A DNA stretch of 14,973 nt from Methanomassiliicoccales archaeon UBA147. Its GTDB lineage: Archaea; Thermoplasmatota; Thermoplasmata; SG8-5. Each line of letters starts with the position of its first letter. The first letter of the stretch is position 1. The position numbers were made by a program, and so were the translations under genes. The notes under the pieces were generated by a model, which was not told the DNA's origin, searched no databases, and saw nothing but the letters and a program-made list of their open reading frames with translations. Shown here piece after piece: positions 13,535 to 14,973 of this stretch. The stretch lies in contig DAJR01000060.1 of the NCBI GenBank assembly GCA_002496385.1, forward strand, positions 1 through 14,973, read 5' to 3'.

Positions 13535-14818
13535 ATGCCAATGTCGATAATGTCCGATGCCAAGTCAGGGATTCCCGAAATTGCCCGTGAAGTGGCCATT
13601 CGTGAGAACATACCCGCCGAGAGAATAGCCAGGGGTCTGGCCAGTGGCCGTATAGTCATACCCTCGAACCCGAGGCACTCACCCACACCCACAGGCGTCG
13701 GAGAAGGGCTCCATGTGAAAGTGAATGTCAATCTGGGAACCTCGGAGGACTGCTCGGCAATCGATGAGGAACTTGAGAAAGCCAGGACTGCGGTCCGTTT
13801 CGGTGCGGATACCATTATGGACCTAAGCACCGGCGGCGACATTGACTCGATCCGCAGGAGGATTCTCAAAGAAGTGAAGGTGCCAGTTGGCAGCGTCCCG
13901 ATCTATCAGGCCGGGCTCGAATTCGCGCGAAAAAGCGCCGTCGTGGACATGACGGAGGACCATATCTTCAAAGGAATAGAGACCCATGTCAGGGACGGGA
14001 TTGATTTCATAACGGTGCACTGCGGCGTGACCAGGGAAAGCGTCGAATCGCTGAAGAACTCCGGCCGCCTGACAGGCGTGGTCAGCCGCGGCGGGTCGTT
14101 CCTCACGGCCTGGATACTTCACAATGGGAAGGAAAATCCGCTCTATGCCAATTATGACTATCTGCTCGAGATTGCCAAGGAACACGAGGTCACGCTGAGC
14201 CTGGGGGACGGGTACCGCCCCGGCTGCATCGCCGATGCCACCGATGCCCCGCAGATTAAGGAGCTAATCACGCTGGGAGAATGCGTGAAGAGGGCGAGGG
14301 AAGCAGGCGTCCAGTCCATGGTGGAAGGCCCCGGCCACGTCCCGATGCATCAGATTGAAGCCAATGTCAAGCTTGAAAAGTCAATTTGCGACGGCGCGCC
14401 GTTCTATGTGCTTGGGCCATTGGTCACGGACATAGCGCCGGGCTACGACCACATCACCGGCGCCATCGGCGGCGCGATCGCCGCATCATGCGGTGCCGAT
14501 TTCCTCTGCGATGTCTCGCCCTCCGAGCATCTCTGCCTGCCCACGGTAGACGACATCAGGGTCGCCACCATCGCCAGCAAGATAGCCGCCCATGTGGGCG
14601 ACATCTCCCGCGGAATGAGCATGGACCGGGACAATGTCATCTCCAGGGCGAGGGCGGAGTTGGACTGGGAATCGCAGTTCGCTCATTGCCTGGACCCGGA
14701 GCATGCCCGCGCCAGGAGGAACGAGCGCAGGCCCGGGAAGGGCGACGAGGACGTATGCTCCATGTGCGGGAAATACTGCGCCATCAAGCTCACGAACGAA
14801 TATCTGAAGAAGAAGTAA
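13535..14818 (+). CDS. thiC: Phosphomethylpyrimidine synthase ThiC
   Basis: Radical SAM enzyme that rearranges aminoimidazole ribotide into the pyrimidine (HMP-P) of thiamine, 427 residues, the short form without the N-terminal domain found in bacteria such as E. coli. Family blocks are clear: GLHVKVNVNLGTS, GADTIMDLSTGGDI, PVGSVPIYQAG, SRGGSFLTAWILHNGKENPL, LGDGYRPGCIADA, MVEGPGHVPMHQIEANV, TDIAPGYDHITGAIGGAIAA and SPSEHLCLP. The C-terminal cluster-binding cysteines are C408, C411 and C415 (CSMCGKYC), a C-x2-C-x3-C spacing; the textbook ThiC motif is C-x2-C-x4-C. In-frame ATGs at 13535, 13541 and 13550 compete; the TATA position slightly favours 13541. A ThiC relative, BzaF, makes the B12 lower-ligand precursor hydroxybenzimidazole, and this cannot be excluded from sequence reading alone. 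Confidence 0.93.
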   Translation: MPMSIMSDAKSGIPEIAREVAIRENIPAERIARGLASGRIVIPSNPRHSPTPTGVGEGLHVKVNVNLGTSEDCSAIDEELEKARTAVRFGADTIMDLSTGGDIDSIRRRILKEVKVPVGSVPIYQAGLEFARKSAVVDMTEDHIFKGIETHVRDGIDFITVHCGVTRESVESLKNSGRLTGVVSRGGSFLTAWILHNGKENPLYANYDYLLEIAKEHEVTLSLGDGYRPGCIADATDAPQIKELITLGECVKRAREAGVQSMVEGPGHVPMHQIEANVKLEKSICDGAPFYVLGPLVTDIAPGYDHITGAIGGAIAASCGADFLCDVSPSEHLCLPTVDDIRVATIASKIAAHVGDISRGMSMDRDNVISRARAELDWESQFAHCLDPEHARARRNERRPGKGDEDVCSMCGKYCAIKLTNEYLKKK

Positions 14819-14883
14819 TGCGGGAGATTGAAGTATTTTGCGTATCCCAGCAATCCGGAGCATCAACCCGCAACAAACTTTAA
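14818..14883 (+). CDS. Possible 21-residue small ORF overlapping the thiC stop
   Basis: The thiC stop and an ATG share a base in TAATG (14816-14820), giving MREIEVFCVSQQSGASTRNKL and a TAA at 14881-14883. Overlapping stop-start pairs are a sign of translational coupling, but there is no good Shine-Dalgarno, no recognised family, and the length is within chance. A 6-bp complementary pair (TGCGGG 14819-14824, CCCGCA 14867-14872) spans it and could serve as a 3' stem for thiC instead. Confidence 0.15.
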   Translation: MREIEVFCVSQQSGASTRNKL

Positions 14884-14885
14884 TA
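14876..14885 (+). promoter_or_regulatory. Possible promoter TATA box for a gene running off the window
   Basis: AACTTTAATA is the only clear A/T-rich TATA-like box between thiC and the window end. It would start transcription near 14908, a few bases before an ATG at 14921. Confidence 0.3.
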
Positions 14886-14920
14886 CCAGAATAATGAGAG
14901 AAACGTTCCCGTGCAAGAGA

Positions 14921-14973
14921 ATGGTATATGGTGACGATTGCTTTGTCGACAAATTATTCCAATCGCAATCGTC
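14921..14973 (+). CDS. Possible start of a further gene (partial, no family recognised)
   Basis: From the ATG at 14921 the frame stays open to the window edge and begins MVYGDDCFVDKLFQSQS. The frame is also open upstream to an ATG at 14894, but that start would lie before the transcription start predicted from the TATA box at 14876-14885. Only 17 codons are visible and there is no clear Shine-Dalgarno, so this is tentative. Confidence 0.25.
   Translation, partial: MVYGDDCFVDKLFQSQS

Noticed and set aside
1..14973. CRISPR array, tRNA, rRNA or insertion sequence
   Set aside because: No regularly spaced repeats, no cloverleaf with a T-arm, no rRNA blocks and no transposase motifs were found. 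The repeated elements near the regulator are promoter modules, not CRISPR repeats.

Overview
The window looks like chromosomal DNA from an archaeon, most likely a peptide-using, anaerobic member of the Thermoplasmatota. The clues are TATA-box promoters, strong archaeal Shine-Dalgarno sites of the GGAGGTGAT type directly before start codons, a membrane-anchored double winged-helix regulator of a kind seen in euryarchaea, surface proteins with Ig-like domains and a C-terminal membrane anchor, and an archaeal-type split methylmalonyl-CoA mutase. The phylum is inference; the archaeal signals are directly visible. Every convincing gene is on the + strand.

Layout. 1-136: a non-coding-looking stretch with nested inverted repeats that fold into a branched RNA-like structure, followed by a terminator-like hairpin. 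155-1246: a membrane-bound transcription regulator with an extracytoplasmic Ig-like domain and two cytoplasmic winged helices, probably leaderless. 1247-1512: a regulatory region with two promoter modules built like the one in front of the regulator (TACA-N6-TGTA, exactly 8 nt, then an A/T-rich TATA box), then a third TATA box. 1513-10928: a complete oligopeptide/dipeptide ABC importer in the order binding protein, permease, permease, ATPase, ATPase. 10937-12080: two small membrane proteins in the same run of genes. 12090-13434: the B12-binding subunit of methylmalonyl-CoA mutase and its GTPase chaperone MeaB. 13535-14818: thiC with its own promoter. The last 155 bases hold another promoter-like sequence and perhaps the start of a further gene.

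The standout is the transporter. Both permeases carry very large extracytoplasmic domains inserted at the same topological place, the loop after the first transmembrane helix. The DppB-like permease has about 350 residues of Ig-like/beta-sandwich sequence; the DppC-like permease has about 490 residues containing a PQQ/BamB-like beta-propeller. The binding protein adds two Ig-like domains and a C-terminal membrane anchor, and the regulator upstream has its own Ig-like ectodomain. Together with the two accessory membrane proteins this suggests a surface-anchored peptide uptake machine with built-in ectodomains, controlled by a membrane one-component regulator that probably also controls itself.

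From 1513 to 13434 no intergenic gap exceeds 80 bp, and after the binding protein gaps are 0-10 bp or overlaps, so peptide import and the methylmalonyl-CoA mutase helper genes may be one transcription unit. This fits an organism that imports peptides and ferments amino acids through propionyl-/methylmalonyl-CoA. The large mutase subunit is not in the window.
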